A stretch of 64,000 nucleotides of DNA. Source: Nitrosarchaeum sp. Its GTDB lineage: Archaea > Thermoproteota > Nitrososphaeria > Nitrososphaerales > Nitrosopumilaceae. The notes beneath the pieces were generated by a model. It ran no database searches. It was not told where the DNA came from and worked only from the letters and a program-made list of their open reading frames with translations. The stretch spans positions 248,001 through 312,000 of the forward strand of contig NZ_JAVYIM010000002.1 in the NCBI RefSeq assembly GCF_035968265.1, given 5' to 3'. Both the position numbers and the translations under genes were made by a program. Shown here piece after piece: positions 26,227-35,257 of this stretch. Numbering within the stretch: position 1 is the stretch's first letter; every line of letters begins with the position of its first letter.

Positions 26227-26769
26227 TTACTTCGTGTACCACGGTCTTGTCTCTAACCAATCAATCTCTGTAATCATCTGTTCCACTTTTTTTACAATTG
26301 CTATTACTGACCTATACTGTTCATACATCTCAGTCTCTTCTTCTTTTGATAGTACGTTTGCTTCTGCATCATCAAAGAATTTGTTTTCTTTATTGAGATG
26401 ATCAAATAGAAATATCGAGTATGTTCGTAGGTATCTGGCAACTGGTTCTCTTGCATCTTGACCACTTTTCCATTTTTTCAGATATTCTGAAATTTTTCTG
26501 GCTATGTTTCTTCCAAATTCATGCTCTATCATGAATTTTCTAATTTCCTCTTTTAGATTATCATAGCTCGCAACACATGGAAAATACAAGTCCTCCTCTC
26601 TTGAATGGTGAATTGTGTCTACAAATTCTGATATTACAACAGTGATCTTCTCAAGGTCTGAGAATGGAATTTCAGTTCCTCTGTAAATCTCGTCTGCACA
26701 TTTTGCAACTATTTTTTCTAGACGTCTAACTTGATCATGATCTGCTCGTAATTGATTTGTTGCACTCAT
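26227..26769 (-). CDS. Hemerythrin HHE-domain protein
   Basis: Four-helix bundle likely to bind a di-iron centre and sense or buffer oxygen or nitric oxide. Ligand-type residues are visible in LRADHDQVRRLE, DTIHHSREEDLYFP, IEHEFGR and DHLNKENKFF, in the order expected for the family. The last 40 residues form an additional helix. It lies 53 bp downstream of the FAD oxidoreductase on the same strand, so the two may be co-transcribed. Confidence 0.85.
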   Translation of the reverse strand: MSATNQLRADHDQVRRLEKIVAKCADEIYRGTEIPFSDLEKITVVISEFVDTIHHSREEDLYFPCVASYDNLKEEIRKFMIEHEFGRNIARKISEYLKKWKSGQDAREPVARYLRTYSIFLFDHLNKENKFFDDAEANVLSKEEETEMYEQYRSVIAIVKKVEQMITEIDWLETRPWYTK

Positions 26770-26821
26770 GATGCTTTAGTGTTTTCTTCTTTATTTTAGT
26801 TATTTCGATCACAACTAAATC

Positions 26822-28132
26822 CTATAACGCCATTTTTTCAATTATTTTGCTAAATCTCCACGGACCACACTGTGCGTCTGAACTTTCACTTTGAAACAGT
26901 CCTTGTTTGCCTAAGTGACTGACAATATGTGCTGAAAATGGTAATGCACCTGTAGCACCCGGAGAATTATAATTCAAAATATGAAAAGACATAGAATCTT
27001 CTTCTAAAATCACATCTGGAACAAACTGACCGTTTTCATTAATCACTGATGATCTAATTCCAGCAGTTCCTTTTTCTGTTATTTTTTCCACATCAATTTT
27101 TGGCAAGAATCGTCTAACTCTGTTTATCATTTTTGATTTTGACATTGAAGATTGAATTTCATTTATTGCAAGTTCTTGAAACTGTTTATCAAAAATCGCT
27201 TTTCTTGCGCCTGAATTTAACATCTCTAATAATTTTGGAATAAATTCCTTAATGTTCTCTACTTTGTTATATCCATAGGGACTAAACACTGGTACTGCGT
27301 TTGGTCCAATCTCGCAATTCCCATCAACTCTAATAATCCAATGTGGATCTAAAAATGGATAATCTGGATATTCTGGTACTGAGTACACGCTTGTTTTTGT
27401 CAAGTTACTGTACTCTTTTGGTGCCTTCCAATATTCTCCTCTAAAGTGTACATCTGTGAATTTCATTGCAATGCCCATTTTATGTGCAATGTCTATTGAC
27501 TCACCACCTGCAGCATTTATGATAAAGTTTGCAAAAATTTCGTGTTCATTATTTAACGTGATTTTCCATTTGTTTTTGATTTTTTTTATTTGAGTTATTT
27601 TGGTATCTGTAAGTAATTTTATTCCGTTATCAGTACTGTCTTTAATCACAGAATTTGTTAATCTGGAATAATCAGTGGATCCATCTTTGTATACATAAAG
27701 TGCTGATTCACATTTTATCTCTGGTTCAATTTTTTTTAATTCATTTTTTTCCATTAATTTTATGTCGTTATCCTGTAACCCGTTTTGTTTTCCCCATGTC
27801 AAGTACTTCTCTAAAACTTTGTGTCCTTTCTCATCAAATGCAACTTCAATCACTCCATCTTTTTTAAATGGCAAGTTTTTCAATTTAGAATATTCTTCCC
27901 ACATCTCATATCCGTTAAAAGATGCTTTTGCAAACATCTTTTTTCTCTCAGGGTTGTATAGGTACGGCGCATGAACTTTTCCTGTGTTTCTACCACTTGT
28001 ATGAAATGCAACATTATGTGCTTGTTCAATTATTGCAATCTCTTTTGTTTTGTTTAGAAAACTAAGAAAATATGATATTGAAGTTCCAAGAATGCCCCCG
28101 CCTATAATTACAAGATCAAAATTATGTGCCAA
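26822..28132 (-). CDS. lhgO: FAD-dependent oxidoreductase, L-2-hydroxyglutarate oxidase-like
   Basis: D-amino-acid-oxidase superfamily. Dinucleotide-binding start LVIIGGGILGTSISYFL, ADP-contact Glu in AIIEQAHNVAFHTSGRNTGK (the HTSGRNTG segment is typical of LhgO), and C-terminal NYNSPGATGALPFSAHIV. Family members oxidise L-2-hydroxyglutarate to 2-oxoglutarate, a repair reaction for a dehydrogenase side product. At 436 residues it is a little longer than bacterial LhgO. Other FAD-dependent 2-hydroxyacid or glycerol-3-phosphate oxidases remain possible. Confidence 0.78.
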   Translation of the reverse strand: MAHNFDLVIIGGGILGTSISYFLSFLNKTKEIAIIEQAHNVAFHTSGRNTGKVHAPYLYNPERKKMFAKASFNGYEMWEEYSKLKNLPFKKDGVIEVAFDEKGHKVLEKYLTWGKQNGLQDNDIKLMEKNELKKIEPEIKCESALYVYKDGSTDYSRLTNSVIKDSTDNGIKLLTDTKITQIKKIKNKWKITLNNEHEIFANFIINAAGGESIDIAHKMGIAMKFTDVHFRGEYWKAPKEYSNLTKTSVYSVPEYPDYPFLDPHWIIRVDGNCEIGPNAVPVFSPYGYNKVENIKEFIPKLLEMLNSGARKAIFDKQFQELAINEIQSSMSKSKMINRVRRFLPKIDVEKITEKGTAGIRSSVINENGQFVPDVILEEDSMSFHILNYNSPGATGALPFSAHIVSHLGKQGLFQSESSDAQCGPWRFSKIIEKMAL

Positions 28133-28214
28133 CTCTTTTCCATTTTACATCGCTCAGTATTAAATTAAATATATTATAATCAAGATTAATATCTTATAAA
28201 ATCCGAGTTTTAGT

Positions 28215-28502
28215 ATGCTGCCTGATAGATGTTCTATTATGGAAAACGGAAAGCAATGTGTTAACCCGCCAGAATTTGTAGTCTCAGTTGTTGTAGAAAA
28301 AGACGAATACATGGTTGGAGTTACATGCAATAAGCATAAACAAATAGTCTCCGAAAAGATACAATCTCTTCAAACCGAAGAAAAATTACCTCGTGGAAAA
28401 ATAAGTTTTTCACCATTAAAAGCAGTTGGAACTGACTGCATTCATGGTGATGCAGACGATTTTGTTCAATTAGATACACCATTATCCAAAAAATTGAAAT
28501 AA
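28215..28502 (+). CDS. Small zinc-binding hypothetical protein, 95 aa
   Basis: Cysteines C6 and C15 (RCSIMENGKQC) pair with C38 and H41 (TCNKH) across a beta-hairpin, a pattern for a single structural zinc. It resembles the small CxxxxxxxxC...CxxH proteins common in this lineage. The tail is acidic. Divergent from the FAD oxidoreductase with 82 bp between. No named function recognised. Confidence 0.6.
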   Translation: MLPDRCSIMENGKQCVNPPEFVVSVVVEKDEYMVGVTCNKHKQIVSEKIQSLQTEEKLPRGKISFSPLKAVGTDCIHGDADDFVQLDTPLSKKLK

Positions 28503-28550
28503 TTTCTTTTTATTTGCATTGTATTGCTTTTTAATGTATTATCTGATCTA

Positions 28551-28898
28551 GTGAAAATTGACAATATTTTACTAATTATTAAAAATACAGGAGCGGTTTC
28601 TGAAATTAGAAGTAATTCTTTGAGTATTAAACAAAAAGAGAAATGGATTACAATTGGCGATAACGACGGTCCTGCTCATATGCACATTAACACAGAATTG
28701 ATTCAAAATGCTGAGTTTATTGAGGAACAAAAGCCAGAACGTACTAGTTTCAGTGTGCAATTTTTTGATAAAGATAGAAATCGTATCTTGGGTGCATTTT
28801 TTACAAAAATGTATGATCAAAGTATGAATCTTGATACTGAAAGAAAAAAAACTTATGATAATTTGCGTCAAAAATATGGTTTGAATATTAAATTTTAA
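28551..28898 (+). CDS. HemS/HutX-like small protein
   Basis: 115 residues from GTG at 28551 (an in-frame TTG at 28524 is the other option; the TATA-like TTTTTAATG at 28528-28536 favours the GTG). The order TGAVSEIR, then WITIGDNDGPAHMHINTELI, then FIEEQKPERTSFSVQFFDKD, matches the repeat unit of haem-utilisation proteins (HemS/ChuS/HutX: hydrophobic-His-hydrophobic, then RS-x-FFD-x-G). It would be one half-repeat, as in HutX/ChuX. Haem transfer or degradation is only a possibility. Followed by a hairpin at 28905. Confidence 0.5.
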   Translation: MKIDNILLIIKNTGAVSEIRSNSLSIKQKEKWITIGDNDGPAHMHINTELIQNAEFIEEQKPERTSFSVQFFDKDRNRILGAFFTKMYDQSMNLDTERKKTYDNLRQKYGLNIKF

Positions 28899-28904
28899 AA
28901 AAAA

Positions 28905-28925
28905 CCTTGTCTGAAAAGGACAAGG
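28905..28925. terminator. Stem-loop between convergent genes
   Basis: Perfect 7-bp stem CCTTGTC/GACAAGG around a 7-nt loop, seven bases after the stop of the 28551 gene and followed by AGAAAAATTTTATTT. It lies between convergent transcription units (the next gene, minus strand, ends at 29106). Archaeal termination mainly needs T-rich tracts, so the hairpin may instead stabilise the 3' end. Confidence 0.45.
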
Positions 28926-29105
28926 AGAAAAATTTTATTTATTCTTGTAATTGTTTTTTCTTCTTTTCTTTTTCAGATTGTTGTTTAGCTAATTCTAATT
29001 CTTCGTTTGTATGCTTGAATTTTTTCAATCTGAAATGAATTTACATTCTACGTATAAAAACTGCACAGTTTTTCATGAATAGTTCTAAGCGTAAATCCGG
29101 GTATG

Positions 29106-30077
29106 TCAATAACCCACCGAGTAAATGGGTTTTTTTCCATTGATGCCAAGTTCTAAATTCTTTATGGTGATCTCTGCCATCTTTGCCCTAGTTTCTTTGG
29201 TCGAACTTCCTATGTGTGGTGCTAGTACAATATTTTGTATCTTTGTCAATGGATGCTTTTTCCCAATAGGCTCGATCTCATAGACATCCAAAGCAGCACC
29301 TGCAATGATCTTTTTCTGTAGTGCTATTACAAGATCTTTTTCATTAACTATTTTTCCGCGTGCGGTGTTGACCAAGTATGCAGTTTTTTTCATTTTTCTA
29401 AATACTTTCATGTCAAATAGCTGATCTGTTTCTTTAGTGTGCGGGACATGGATTGAAATTATGTCACTCTGTGTAATCAGTTTGCCTAGTGTGACATATT
29501 TTACTCCAAGTGATTTTTCTTTATTTTTCGATATGGGTTTTCTATTATGATAAATTATTCTCATATTGAATGCTTTTGCTCGCTTTGCAAGAGTACTTCC
29601 TATTCTACCTAATCCTAGAATTCCAAGTGTTTTTCTTTGAAGATCAATCCCCACATAGTCATATGCACCATAAATCTGTCTCCATTTTCCTTCTCTGATT
29701 GTTCTGTCTCCTTCTGAAACTCGACGTAAAATATCTAGTATTAATGAAAATGCCAAATCGGCAGTTGTATCTGTAAGAACTTCTGGAGTATATCCTACAC
29801 GAATTTTCTTTTTTATAGCGTACTGAGTATCTATATGATCATAACCTACACTGAATGTACTAATTACTTTGAGATTTTTTGTAGCATCTATTACTCCTTT
29901 GTCAATCTTATCATATGGAAAGCAAATCAGCCCATCAACATTTTCAATTTTTCTTAAAAGTTTGGATTTTGGAATTGGGATTTCTCCTGAATGAATCTCT
30001 ATTTGATATTTCTTTTTTAATTCATTTAATGCAAAATTATGTAATGTTCTGGTGAGAAAAACTCGCTTTTTTTGCAA
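29106..30077 (-). CDS. D-isomer 2-hydroxyacid dehydrogenase (glyoxylate/hydroxypyruvate reductase-like)
   Basis: NAD(P)-dependent reductase of 2-oxoacids such as glyoxylate or hydroxypyruvate. The 323 residues show the Rossmann motif LGLGRIGSTLAKRAKAF, the catalytic Arg in VNTARGKIV, Glu in YEIEP and His in APHIGSS. Length and order match the GyaR/SerA-catalytic type without an ACT domain. Cofactor preference cannot be fixed. Between 28926 and 29105 no convincing gene is visible. Confidence 0.87.
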   Translation of the reverse strand: MQKKRVFLTRTLHNFALNELKKKYQIEIHSGEIPIPKSKLLRKIENVDGLICFPYDKIDKGVIDATKNLKVISTFSVGYDHIDTQYAIKKKIRVGYTPEVLTDTTADLAFSLILDILRRVSEGDRTIREGKWRQIYGAYDYVGIDLQRKTLGILGLGRIGSTLAKRAKAFNMRIIYHNRKPISKNKEKSLGVKYVTLGKLITQSDIISIHVPHTKETDQLFDMKVFRKMKKTAYLVNTARGKIVNEKDLVIALQKKIIAGAALDVYEIEPIGKKHPLTKIQNIVLAPHIGSSTKETRAKMAEITIKNLELGINGKKPIYSVGY

Positions 30078-30130
30078 TATTTATGATATTTGTCTCAAAC
30101 CATTTATACGATTTCTTTCTAAATAATTAG

Positions 30131-30271
30131 ATGCCAAAATCCGAAACTGAAGAGTTTGCTATTTGTATTGAATGTGGTAATTCTATTGAAAAATGTGTAT
30201 GTGTATGTCCTTATTGTGGTGAACGAGATAAATGCGAATGTGTGTTATTTGATTCAACTACGGGTGGTTAG
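30131..30271 (+). CDS. Cysteine-rich zinc-binding mini-protein, 46 aa
   Basis: ATG frame with ten residues of acidic lead, then CIECGNSIEKCVCVCPYCGE and RDKCEC: nine cysteines within 28 residues. Two CxxC pairs (CIEC, CPYC) suggest a zinc ribbon; the added CVCVC and CEC could bind a second metal. Divergent from the dehydrogenase and 49 bp before korA on the same strand. A short frame, but the composition is far from random. Confidence 0.6.
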   Translation: MPKSETEEFAICIECGNSIEKCVCVCPYCGERDKCECVLFDSTTGG

Positions 30272-30320
30272 CATAATTTATCCATCATATTATTAATGCC
30301 TAAAAGTGAGAATAATCAGT

Positions 30321-32231
30321 ATGAGTTCTGTTGATTTTACTTGGTTAATTGGTGGTCCTCAGGGAAGCGGAGTGGACTCTGGAGCAAATGTTTTTTCCAA
30401 AGTTTGTGCCGAGATGGGTTATCATATTTTTGGTAAGAGGGAATTTTACTCTAATATCAAAGGTGAGCACAGTTATTTTGCAGTTAGAGTCTCTGATCAT
30501 GAAATTCGTTCAAATGTAAATGACGTTACACTGATGGCATCATTTGATGCTGAAACAATTTTCAGACATTTTGATGAGGTTGCAAGTGGAGGTGGAATCA
30601 TCTATGATTCTGATCTCGATAAAATAACTACTGATGAAGTACATACACTTGATAATTATTTTAAAGAAAGATTACATCAAGAACTTGAATCAAAAAACAA
30701 ACCATTTACAATTGCAGGTGTTCTTGAGATTGCAAAGGAGAAAGGTGTTCATCTATACCCTGTATCTTTTAGGGAAATATTGACAAATCTTGCTGAAAAA
30801 ACAGAGAATCCTAAACTTCGTGGATTAATTCGAATGTTTAACGTCATTGCAGTTTCATTATCTCTGGGATTAATCAAAATGCCCCTTGATCCCCTGCTTT
30901 TATCAATTGACTCTATATTTTCAAAAAAACCTCAGATAGCAGAGATTAACAAACAGGCAGCAAATTTCTCATATGATTATGCCAAGTCAAACTTTGGTGC
31001 TTTTCCATATTCTTTAACAGGAACTGAAAAACAACCTGACACAATTCTTGTTCAAGGCCACTTTGGAACCTCGATTGGAAAAATGGTGAGCGGATGCAGA
31101 TTTCAATCATACTATCCTATCACCCCAGCTTCAGATGAAAGCGTATATCTTGAATCAAACGAACTTTTAGAAATCCAAAATGATAGACCTGGTTCAACTA
31201 TTGTAATTCAAACTGAAGATGAGATATCTGCAATGGGTATGATGATTGGTGCAGCACTTACTGGTACACGTTCTTCTACATCTACTTCAGGTCCTGGGTT
31301 TGCATTGATGACTGAAGCATTAGGTTGGGCAGGAATCAATGAAGTTCCAGTTGTTATTACTTTGTATCAAAGAAGTGGTCCGTCAACAGGTCTTCCTACA
31401 CGACATGGCCAAGATGATTTATTATTTGCAGTTAATGCAGGACATGGCGATTTTCCAAAAATTGTCTATGCATCTGGAGATATTGAAGAGAGCTTTTATG
31501 ATACAGGTCGATGTTTCAATTATGCCGATGTGTATCAAATCCCTGTTATTCATATGATGGACAAGTTTCTATCTAGTTCAGTTGTCACATGCAAAAGATT
31601 TGATCCAAAGAAAATTTCCATTGATAGGGGTTTATTGTTAGATAAAATAGATGGCGAGTATAGACGATTTGCATTTACTGAAGATGGGATATCGCCACGC
31701 TCTAAATTGGGTCTAGATAATGGCGTTTTTTGGAATACTGGAGACGAATCTGATGAGTTTGGTCATATTACAGAAGATCCTCAACTTAGAATCAAAATGA
31801 TGGATAAAAGAATGTCTAGATTGGACCTTGTGTTACAGCGAGTTCCACAGGAAGAACAAGTTGTCTCATTTGGAATACATGACATTACGATAGTCTCTTG
31901 GGGTTCTACCAAAGGTCCTATCTTGGATGCCATTTCTATGCTTAAAAAAGAAGGAACCGATATTGGATTTATTCAAATTAAGCTAATTCATCCTTTCCCA
32001 GCTGAATATGTCAAGTCACTTTTAAAAGATGTAAAAATCATCATTGACATTGAGGCAAATCACTCGGGACAGTTAGGTAAGATCCTAAAGCAAAATGTAA
32101 CAAGAGAAATTGATTATTTTATTTTAAAGTATACTGGAAGAGGAATGACCAGCACTGAAATTTATGATTCGATAAAAAAGATAGTTGGAAATAAGGCAAA
32201 CAAAAGAGAGGTACTGAGTCATGGCGCTTAA
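30321..32231 (+). CDS. korA: 2-oxoacid:ferredoxin oxidoreductase, fused gamma-alpha subunit
   Basis: Oxidative decarboxylation of 2-oxoacids (2-oxoglutarate or pyruvate) to acyl-CoA with ferredoxin reduction, or the reverse. The N-terminal gamma domain (about 1-190, [11 protein letters not shown]) is fused to the alpha domain, which has the YPITPASDE motif and [14 protein letters not shown]. From the ATG at 30321 it has 636 residues, and ATATTATTAATG at 30288-30297 is the likely TATA region. The two-subunit type without separate delta ferredoxin is that of aerobic archaea. Overlaps korB by 11 bp. Confidence 0.93.
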   Translation: MSSVDFTWLIGGPQGSGVDSGANVFSKVCAEMGYHIFGKREFYSNIKGEHSYFAVRVSDHEIRSNVNDVTLMASFDAETIFRHFDEVASGGGIIYDSDLDKITTDEVHTLDNYFKERLHQELESKNKPFTIAGVLEIAKEKGVHLYPVSFREILTNLAEKTENPKLRGLIRMFNVIAVSLSLGLIKMPLDPLLLSIDSIFSKKPQIAEINKQAANFSYDYAKSNFGAFPYSLTGTEKQPDTILVQGHFGTSIGKMVSGCRFQSYYPITPASDESVYLESNELLEIQNDRPGSTIVIQTEDEISAMGMMIGAALTGTRSSTSTSGPGFALMTEALGWAGINEVPVVITLYQRSGPSTGLPTRHGQDDLLFAVNAGHGDFPKIVYASGDIEESFYDTGRCFNYADVYQIPVIHMMDKFLSSSVVTCKRFDPKKISIDRGLLLDKIDGEYRRFAFTEDGISPRSKLGLDNGVFWNTGDESDEFGHITEDPQLRIKMMDKRMSRLDLVLQRVPQEEQVVSFGIHDITIVSWGSTKGPILDAISMLKKEGTDIGFIQIKLIHPFPAEYVKSLLKDVKIIIDIEANHSGQLGKILKQNVTREIDYFILKYTGRGMTSTEIYDSIKKIVGNKANKREVLSHGA

Positions 32232-33183
32232 ACTAGCAGATTACAAAACTGATGTACATAATGATTGGTGTCCTGGATGTGGGGATTTTGGAATTGTTAA
32301 TGCATTACAAATGGCATTGGCAGAAATGGGAATAGAACGTGACAAGGCAACAATTTTTTCTGGAATTGGTTGTTCTGGAAAGACATCTCATTTTATCAAC
32401 ACTTATGGCGTTCATACATTACACGGAAGAGTTTTGACTTTTGCTCAGGGAGGAAAACTTGCAAATCCTGAGATGACCGTGGTTGCAGTTGGTGGTGATG
32501 GAGATGGATTAGGAATTGGTGCTGGTCATTTTGTTGCAGCTGGCAGACGAAATGTTGACATGACTTACATAATATTTGATAACGGAGTTTATGGATTAAC
32601 TAAAGGACAAGCATCACCAACATTGAAGCTTGGTGAGAAAACAAAATCACTTCCTTCACCAAATACTAATTATAATGTAAATCCAATTGGGTTGGCAGTA
32701 GCTAGTGGTTTTACTTTTGTAGCCCGTGGTTATTCATATGATGTTAGGCATCTAAAAGATTTAATCATAAAGGCAGTTCATCATAAGGGACTCTCATTTC
32801 TTGATGTATTGCAACCCTGCCCAACTTACAATGATATCAATACAAGAGACTGGTACGCAGGAGTTGATTTGGCAGAAGAATCAATGGAGAGACACGCTAG
32901 AATATACAAGCTTGAAGATACTCATTTTGACTATAGTGTACATTATGATGATGAAACCGAAGTTAATGAAAAAATATCTCAAGCAATGATCAAATCACTA
33001 GAATGGGGAAATAAAATCCCGATTGGAATATTTTACCAAAATGAAATCATTTCTGAATATTCTACCCGACTGACTGATAAAATCCCAAATTACCTTGAAA
33101 ACCCCCCATCAAAACAAAAGATATCAGAAAACGGTTTACCTACCACTGATGTTTCATCCATCCTTGATTCCCTCAGAGTTTAG
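32221..33183 (+). CDS. korB: 2-oxoacid:ferredoxin oxidoreductase beta subunit
   Basis: Binds thiamine diphosphate and an iron-sulfur cluster. CPGCGDFG at the N-terminus supplies cluster cysteines, with further Cys in GIGCSGK and in LQPCPTYND. The ThDP/metal motif is [20 protein letters not shown], followed by [16 protein letters not shown]. The 320-residue length fits. Together with korA it forms the alpha2beta2-like enzyme. Substrate specificity (2-oxoglutarate against pyruvate) is not decided by sequence reading alone. Confidence 0.93.
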   Translation: MALKLADYKTDVHNDWCPGCGDFGIVNALQMALAEMGIERDKATIFSGIGCSGKTSHFINTYGVHTLHGRVLTFAQGGKLANPEMTVVAVGGDGDGLGIGAGHFVAAGRRNVDMTYIIFDNGVYGLTKGQASPTLKLGEKTKSLPSPNTNYNVNPIGLAVASGFTFVARGYSYDVRHLKDLIIKAVHHKGLSFLDVLQPCPTYNDINTRDWYAGVDLAEESMERHARIYKLEDTHFDYSVHYDDETEVNEKISQAMIKSLEWGNKIPIGIFYQNEIISEYSTRLTDKIPNYLENPPSKQKISENGLPTTDVSSILDSLRV

Positions 33184-33237
33184 CAAGTCTGAAACCTAAT
33201 AAGTTATAGACTAGTTTAATTTTAGATCACCTTACTG

Positions 33238-33672
33238 TTGAACATAAACGAGGCAAATAAAATATTTAGAAAATCTATCATCAAAGGTTTCTTTGAACCA
33301 GAGCTCGTCAATCTTGATTTTAAAAAATCATCAGTCAAACATCCGTCCATAAATGACGATGGTTTAATGCAGTCTGATCTACTTCATGTGTTTTTTGATG
33401 TTGATACTGGCTCAGATTATCCTGATGCTGATGAATGGTTCATTGTGGAATTGCTTTTTCCACATGATGTTAAACTGCCTGATAATTTGAAAGGAACTGA
33501 TTACTTTACAACCATTTCAGTTGAAAATGGAAAAACATTTTGGCATCATCGTGAACTCATTCGTTACAAATATGGTAAATCAAAAAAACTTGATGACGCT
33601 TTAGAATTTTTAGAATCAAAATATAAAGAACTGCACAGTTTACTTGAACCACTTCAAAAAGATCTCAAATAA
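33238..33672 (+). CDS. Conserved hypothetical protein, 144 aa
   Basis: Soluble alpha/beta protein from TTG at 33238 (MNINEANKIFRKSIIKGFFE). It has an acidic centre (FFDVDTGSDYPDADEWFIV) and a helical C-terminus. No motif I recognise. It ends directly against the convergent 33673 gene with no spacer. Probably lineage-specific; transcription may continue from korAB (54 bp gap). Confidence 0.55.
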   Translation: MNINEANKIFRKSIIKGFFEPELVNLDFKKSSVKHPSINDDGLMQSDLLHVFFDVDTGSDYPDADEWFIVELLFPHDVKLPDNLKGTDYFTTISVENGKTFWHHRELIRYKYGKSKKLDDALEFLESKYKELHSLLEPLQKDLK

Positions 33673-34203
33673 TTAATTCCATCGATCTCCACTAAACGAG
33701 TATGTTTTATTTTCAGATTTTGCAGTTTTTAGACGCCATCTTGCTGTTTGAGGATCAAATTTGTAGATTATCTCCAAAACGTCTGGTGGTAACTTCTCTG
33801 GGTCTAAATGATATGGAAGTAACTCTAAAACAAAATCTATCTTTTCAATCGCATTATCGTACATCTGTTTATCATCTGTATCTATAACAAAAATTATTTT
33901 TGGATTTCCAAAAAAATTAATGTTAATCTTTAATGCATTTCCTGCACCTCTGCGTCTTTTCATCTCTTTGAATACTGCCTTCATTTTTTCCCAGCGTCTA
34001 AAATCAAACCATTGAAAAAATTCCTCGTTAAAAGCAAGTGGTATGTCTATATTTAAAAAACTGACAAAATTTTCATCGTTTGCTTCAATCTCTTCTTGAC
34101 TGATCATGAATCTGGAATTCAAATATCCGTAAATTACTTCAATCTCCCAAGGTGATATTCCATAATATTGCAACGATATTTTCAAATTCTCATTATTCAT
34201 CAA
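33673..34203 (-). CDS. Conserved hypothetical protein, 176 aa
   Basis: No family recognised. The N-terminal half is helical and rich in aromatic residues (YYGISPWEIEVIYGYLNSRF, then FFQWFDFRRWEKM); the centre has a basic KRRRGAGNALKININFFGNP and a beta strand pair. No membrane segment or metal motif. Abuts the 33238 gene tail to tail. Confidence 0.55.
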   Translation of the reverse strand: MMNNENLKISLQYYGISPWEIEVIYGYLNSRFMISQEEIEANDENFVSFLNIDIPLAFNEEFFQWFDFRRWEKMKAVFKEMKRRRGAGNALKININFFGNPKIIFVIDTDDKQMYDNAIEKIDFVLELLPYHLDPEKLPPDVLEIIYKFDPQTARWRLKTAKSENKTYSFSGDRWN

Positions 34204-34301
34204 CTGTAAATCGTGAAAATTGTAATTAAATCTTCAAATCAAGACTGGATGTGTCCATATTCTCATCAAAATTAAAATTATAGCGTAAAAAATACCTCAT
34301 C

Positions 34302-34631
34302 ATGAAAAAGGAATTTGTAGTAAGAAGTATTGATTCTGCTCCTGATGGCGCACCATATGTCGTTGTCTCTCTTTCTTCGGTTAAAGATCTAAAAGAAGGA
34401 ACGATGCAATCCCCTCAATCTCCTTTTGGAGCCCCAAAGGTCATGGGCTTTACCAACATGAATGATATGATGAAAGATCTCAACAAAATGTTCTCAGGAA
34501 TGGGCGGAATGGGTATGCAAAGCGGTGTTACCCAACTTAAACTTGAGATGCATGAATACAAAGAGATGGGTTTGTCTGTAGGTGATAAAGTCTATCTTGA
34601 ATTAACCAAAGAAGAAACTTTGGGCATATAG
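34302..34631 (+). CDS. Methionine-rich hypothetical protein, 109 aa
   Basis: A beta-strand-rich small protein whose centre holds a Met/Gly-rich insert (NDMMKDLNKMFSGMGGMGMQ) between strands ending LSVGDKVYLELTKEE. The C-terminal strand pattern resembles small OB- or PRC-like barrels, but I cannot assign it. Fourteen methionines in 109 residues could be structural flexibility or soft-metal binding. Function unknown. Confidence 0.55.
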   Translation: MKKEFVVRSIDSAPDGAPYVVVSLSSVKDLKEGTMQSPQSPFGAPKVMGFTNMNDMMKDLNKMFSGMGGMGMQSGVTQLKLEMHEYKEMGLSVGDKVYLELTKEETLGI

Positions 34632-34659
34632 TAAATCCACTTTTTATTTTTTGAATATC

Positions 34660-35208
34660 TCAAATAGTACTGACAAATTTCCACAGATAAAATATACTTA
34701 CAGTTCCAATTACAAATAACATTGGTTTCCATGCAAATACTGGAATACTGGGTGTTGCAAGTTTTACTTTATAATTGTCAAAAATTGTGTGAACATTTTT
34801 TTTAATTTTATCATGCCATATTTTGTAATCTACTTGGTATTTTTTCATTATCTCCTCTACTTCGTATATTACAGGTGTTCTTTGTGATACAAGGTGTTGA
34901 AGATAGTCTCTTGAAACTTCAACTTCTGCATGTATCCCTATCAATCCTTTTTTTAGATCTACCATTCTAATGTGCATCTCCCAAGGCTTCTTTAGTTTAA
35001 GGTTCAAACCGTTTCCAATTTGATTTGGTTGTTTATGTTCTAATTTGACTTTGGTAAATCCTTCAGATGTAAAAATTTTCATTAAATCTTCAAAACTTTT
35101 CTTAACTACGATATGGAGCTGTTCTACACCTTTGCTGTCTACGTTAATACTGTGTTTTAATCCGTCCAAAAATGAAATTGTTTTAGGATATTTTGTTAGA
35201 TACTCCAT
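34660..35208 (-). CDS. Tail-anchored hypothetical protein, 182 aa
   Basis: A soluble N-terminal domain of about 150 residues, with Lys-rich strands (EHKQPNQIGNGLNLKLKKPW), precedes a single C-terminal hydrophobic helix (PMLFVIGTVSIFYLWKFV), so it is probably anchored with the domain in the cytoplasm. No named family. The stop lies 29 bp from the convergent 34302 gene; it follows cofE by 49 bp on the same strand. Confidence 0.55.
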   Translation of the reverse strand: MEYLTKYPKTISFLDGLKHSINVDSKGVEQLHIVVKKSFEDLMKIFTSEGFTKVKLEHKQPNQIGNGLNLKLKKPWEMHIRMVDLKKGLIGIHAEVEVSRDYLQHLVSQRTPVIYEVEEIMKKYQVDYKIWHDKIKKNVHTIFDNYKVKLATPSIPVFAWKPMLFVIGTVSIFYLWKFVSTI

Positions 35209-35257
35209 TAATTCTGTGCTGAAAAAACCTCTATTTAAAGCAGAACCAATAAAATTT

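Noticed and set aside
28939-29028. 29-codon Lys/Glu-rich minus-strand frame from TTG
   Set aside because: Starts from a TTG with no promoter and is purely Lys/Glu/Gln; composition-driven and too weak to list as a gene.
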